From: Enterovibrio norvegicus FF-33 | GTDB lineage: Bacteria > Pseudomonadota > Gammaproteobacteria > Enterobacterales > Vibrionaceae | Direction of reading: 5' to 3' | NCBI RefSeq assembly: GCF_000286835.2 | Contig: NZ_AJYD02000031.1 | Coordinates: 169,413-233,412 of the forward strand | DNA length: 64,000 nt | Shown: positions 62,003-64,000 of the stretch, in pieces | How the letters are laid out: every line of letters starts with the position of its first letter | Position numbering within the stretch: the first letter of the stretch is position 1 | Position numbers and translations under genes: made by a program | Notes under the pieces: model-generated | Database searches by the model: none | What the model saw: only the letters and a program-made list of their open reading frames with translations | Told to the model about the DNA's origin: nothing

Positions 62003-62992
62003 ATGCAGGGTTCTGTAACAGAATTTCTTAAGCCGCGTCTAGTTGACATAGAACAAGTAAGCTCGACGCACGCAAAAGTAACTCTTGAGCCGCTAGAGCG
62101 TGGCTTTGGTCACACCCTAGGCAATGCTCTACGTCGTATCCTACTGTCATCTATGCCTGGTTGCGCAGTGACAGAAGTAGAGATTGATGGCGTGTTGCAC
62201 GAGTACAGCACCAAAGAGGGTGTACAGGAAGATATCCTGGAAATCCTGCTTAACCTTAAAGGCCTGGCCGTTAAGGTAGAGGGTAAAGATGAAGTTATCC
62301 TTACTCTTAATAAGTCTGGTGCAGGCCCTGTTGTTGCAGGCGACATCACCCACGACGGTGGTGTTGAGATTGCGAACCCAGAACACGTAATCTGCCACCT
62401 GACAGATTCAAATGCTGAAATAAGCATGCGAATCAAGGTAGAACGTGGTCGTGGCTATGTACCAGCGTCAGCCCGTATTCATACTGAAGAAGACGAGCGC
62501 CCTATCGGCCGTCTACTTGTCGATGCGACGTTCAGCCCAGTAGACCGTATTGCTTACAATGTTGAAGCAGCACGTGTTGAACAGCGTACTGACCTTGACA
62601 AGTTGGTTATCGATATGGAAACCAATGGTACGCTTGATCCTGAGGAAGCTATCCGTCGTGCAGCAACTATTCTTGCTGAACAACTGGATGCATTTGTAGA
62701 TCTTCGTGATGTACGAGTTCCTGAAGAGAAAGAAGAGAAGCCAGAGTTCGATCCGATCCTACTGCGTCCTGTAGACGATCTGGAACTAACTGTTCGCTCT
62801 GCTAACTGTTTGAAAGCAGAAGCGATCCACTACATCGGTGATCTGGTACAGCGTACGGAGGTTGAGCTTCTTAAGACGCCTAACCTTGGTAAAAAGTCTT
62901 TGACTGAAATCAAAGACGTGCTGGCTTCACGTGGTTTGTCTCTGGGTATGCGCCTGGAAAACTGGCCGCCAGCATCAATCGCTGAAGATTAA
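62003..62992 (+). CDS. rpoA: RNA polymerase alpha subunit
   Basis: 329 residues; N-terminal dimerisation domain ([20 protein letters not shown]) and C-terminal DNA/activator-binding domain ([34 protein letters not shown]). The Arg-Ser and Asn-Cys surface used for UP-element and CRP contact is conserved, consistent with the CRP and rrn promoters seen here. Confidence 0.98.
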   Translation: MQGSVTEFLKPRLVDIEQVSSTHAKVTLEPLERGFGHTLGNALRRILLSSMPGCAVTEVEIDGVLHEYSTKEGVQEDILEILLNLKGLAVKVEGKDEVILTLNKSGAGPVVAGDITHDGGVEIANPEHVICHLTDSNAEISMRIKVERGRGYVPASARIHTEEDERPIGRLLVDATFSPVDRIAYNVEAARVEQRTDLDKLVIDMETNGTLDPEEAIRRAATILAEQLDAFVDLRDVRVPEEKEEKPEFDPILLRPVDDLELTVRSANCLKAEAIHYIGDLVQRTEVELLKTPNLGKKSLTEIKDVLASRGLSLGMRLENWPPASIAED

Positions 62993-63027
62993 TCAGATAC
63001 TGATTACTTAGTTAGAAGGATTAGGTC

Positions 63028-63414
63028 ATGCGCCATCGTAAGAGTGGTCGTCAACTCAATCGCAACAGCAGTCATCGTAAAGCGATGTTCAGCAACATGG
63101 CTAGCTCTCTGGTAACTCATGAAGTTATCAAAACAACTTTGCCTAAAGCAAAAGAGCTGCGTCGCGTAATTGAGCCATTGATTACCCTAGCAAAGATCGA
63201 CAGTGTTGCTAACCGTCGTCTTGCATTCGCTCGCACTCGTAATGACGAAGTTGTAGCGAAGTTGTTCAACGAACTAGGTCCACGTTTTGCCTCTCGTGCA
63301 GGCGGTTACACTCGCATTCTTAAATGCGGTGTACGTGTCGGCGATAAAGCCCCTATGGCTTACATCGAGTTGGTAGATCGTCCTGAGCAATCTGCTGAGG
63401 AAGCTGCTGAATAA
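63028..63414 (+). CDS. rplQ: 50S ribosomal protein L17
   Basis: 128 residues; [20 protein letters not shown]. Last gene of the alpha operon, followed by a strong terminator. Confidence 0.98.
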   Translation: MRHRKSGRQLNRNSSHRKAMFSNMASSLVTHEVIKTTLPKAKELRRVIEPLITLAKIDSVANRRLAFARTRNDEVVAKLFNELGPRFASRAGGYTRILKCGVRVGDKAPMAYIELVDRPEQSAEEAAE

Positions 63415-63433
63415 GCACGCTGAACCTATCGAT

Positions 63434-63465
63434 AAAAAGCCAGGCATTGCCTGGCTTTTTATTTA
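63434..63465 (+). terminator. Rho-independent terminator of the alpha operon
   Basis: AAAAAGCCAGGC pairs with GCCTGGCTTTTT around a short AT loop, 20 nt after the rplQ stop. Confidence 0.95.
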
Positions 63466-63846
63466 TCTAAATTTTGCAAATTCATAACGCGTCTTTTCCC
63501 TCTTCGCTTCATATCCTGCGCTACATATATCTATTATTGTTTGACAGCTATATAAAGAAGAGCAACGCTTTTCTACATCTACATCTACATCTACATCTAC
63601 ATCTACATCTACATCTACTCTATAGATATTTCCGATCTTTCTACGAACGAGATATTTCACTCCATCGCTGATATTTTCGTTTTCAGGCTTATAAATTGTT
63701 AGGTAGGGGGAGATTGGGGTAAGTGAGAATTGATAGATATACACCGATACATGTGTGATAGCTGTTGATAAGATGTGTGGAAATAAGGCTTTCGCATGGA
63801 ATTCATACAAAGACTTACTTTTTAATAAGAAATGACAAATAAGGCC
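63466..63846. other. Intergenic region between rplQ and the rrn-type promoters
   Basis: About 380 nt with no convincing gene. A 115-codon minus-strand frame (63463-63810) is open, but it reads through the hexamer repeat as alternating Val-Asp, has no ribosome-binding site and overlaps the rplQ terminator. The stretch 63813-63845 is AT-rich and lies where an UP element would sit upstream of the rrn P1 promoter. Confidence 0.6.
63572..63618 (+). repeat. Hexanucleotide tandem repeat (TCTACA, 7.8 copies)
   Basis: Seven perfect TCTACA units (63572-63613) plus TCTAC. Uninterrupted simple-sequence repeat, on the minus strand TGTAGA. It lies about 230 nt upstream of the rrn P1 promoter. Confidence 0.97.
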
Positions 63847-63874
63847 TTGCCAAGTCCCGAAGCCTCCCTATAAT
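63847..63874 (+). promoter_or_regulatory. rRNA operon P1-type promoter
   Basis: TTGCCA (63847-63852), 16-nt spacer, TATAAT (63869-63874), then GCG and ACTGACACGG. The -10/discriminator/ACTGACACGG block is the same as in E. coli rrn P1 promoters, where the GC discriminator gives ppGpp/DksA and growth-rate control. The upstream 30 nt are AT-rich (UP-element-like). Confidence 0.85.
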
Positions 63875-63966
63875 GCGTACTCACTGACACGGCGACCTGC
63901 TCCACACGGAACAAACAGCCCAATCAGTACGGCGAAACGGCTTCAAAACTGAACGGAAATAAACGC

Positions 63967-63994
63967 TTGACGTTAACGACCCAATCAGTAGAAT
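63967..63994 (+). promoter_or_regulatory. rRNA operon P2-type promoter
   Basis: AATAAACGC precedes TTGACG (63967-63972), 16-nt spacer, TAGAAT (63989-63994) and GCCC. Position 120 nt after P1 and the AATAAA-GCTTGAC context match the E. coli P1-P2 arrangement, so the 16S gene of an rrn operon is expected beyond the window. Confidence 0.8.
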
Positions 63995-64000
63995 GCCCGC

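Noticed and set aside
63572..63618. CRISPR array
   Set aside because: Contiguous 6-nt units without spacers; a simple-sequence repeat.
63474..63671. Plus-strand ORF with Leu-His run
   Set aside because: Same hexamer repeat read on the other strand; no start signal.
63463..63810. Minus-strand 115-residue protein with Val-Asp run
   Set aside because: No ribosome-binding site, stop lies in the rplQ terminator, and the repeat alone keeps the frame open.

Overview
The window is a chromosomal housekeeping region of a gammaproteobacterium. Gene order and protein sequence point to the Vibrionales: mrcA/pilMNOPQ/aroKB/damX/dam/rpe/gph/trpS, then pabA, an arginine succinyltransferase (ast) cluster, crp, prkB, yheU/yheT, yheS, kefGB, slyD, slyX, fkpA, tusDCB, and the str, S10, spc and alpha ribosomal operons. 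CRP, AroK and the ribosomal proteins look close to their E. coli counterparts, while the order and the ATPase-SPOR form of DamX are Vibrio-like. The genus cannot be fixed from sequence reading alone. No CRISPR array, transposase, prophage or tRNA gene was seen.

Layout. 1-5136: the 5' part of mrcA (minus strand) divergent from the type IV pilus/competence operon pilMNOPQ. 5421-12399: shikimate and DNA-adenine-methylation group (aroK, aroB, damX, dam) with a small DUF2970 membrane protein, then rpe, gph and trpS. 12647-19935: the least conserved part, holding a large secreted nuclease with an 11-G tract and an overlapping two-gene signalling module. In that module the membrane hybrid histidine kinase has lost its phospho-acceptor His and ATP-binding glycines, and its partner response regulator keeps a competent receiver but carries an HD-GYP-like domain without metal ligands. 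20013-25551: pabA, then astC-astA-astD with a DUF1338 gene as fourth member. 25620-35051: mostly minus strand (small ORF, crp, prkB, yheU, a DUF3187 outer-membrane protein, yheT, a MocR regulator, a TIGR02444 gene and ABC-F factor yheS), with yhfA and a LysE-family exporter on plus. 35310-43920: kefGB, yheV, slyD, an isoaspartyl peptidase, slyX, a WD40 lipoprotein, fkpA, yheO and tusDCB. 44002-63414: rpsL-rpsG-fusA-tuf, bfd-bfr, then the S10, spc and alpha operons without interruption. 63464-64000: a terminator, a hexanucleotide tandem repeat and two tandem promoters of the rRNA-operon type, so an rrn operon probably begins just beyond the right edge.

Regulatory structure is readable in places: a near-consensus promoter before rpsL, a promoter and long structured leader before rpsJ, a terminator and spc-type promoter between rpsQ and rplN, the S4-binding alpha leader before rpsM, a probable Fur site before bfd, and a palindrome plus tandem repeat between the MocR gene and the exporter.

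The most unusual content is the degenerate kinase/regulator pair (15636-19935). Both proteins keep their domain order and fold-level motifs but lack catalytic residues, which suggests a phosphorylation-independent or partner-driven signalling switch rather than decay.
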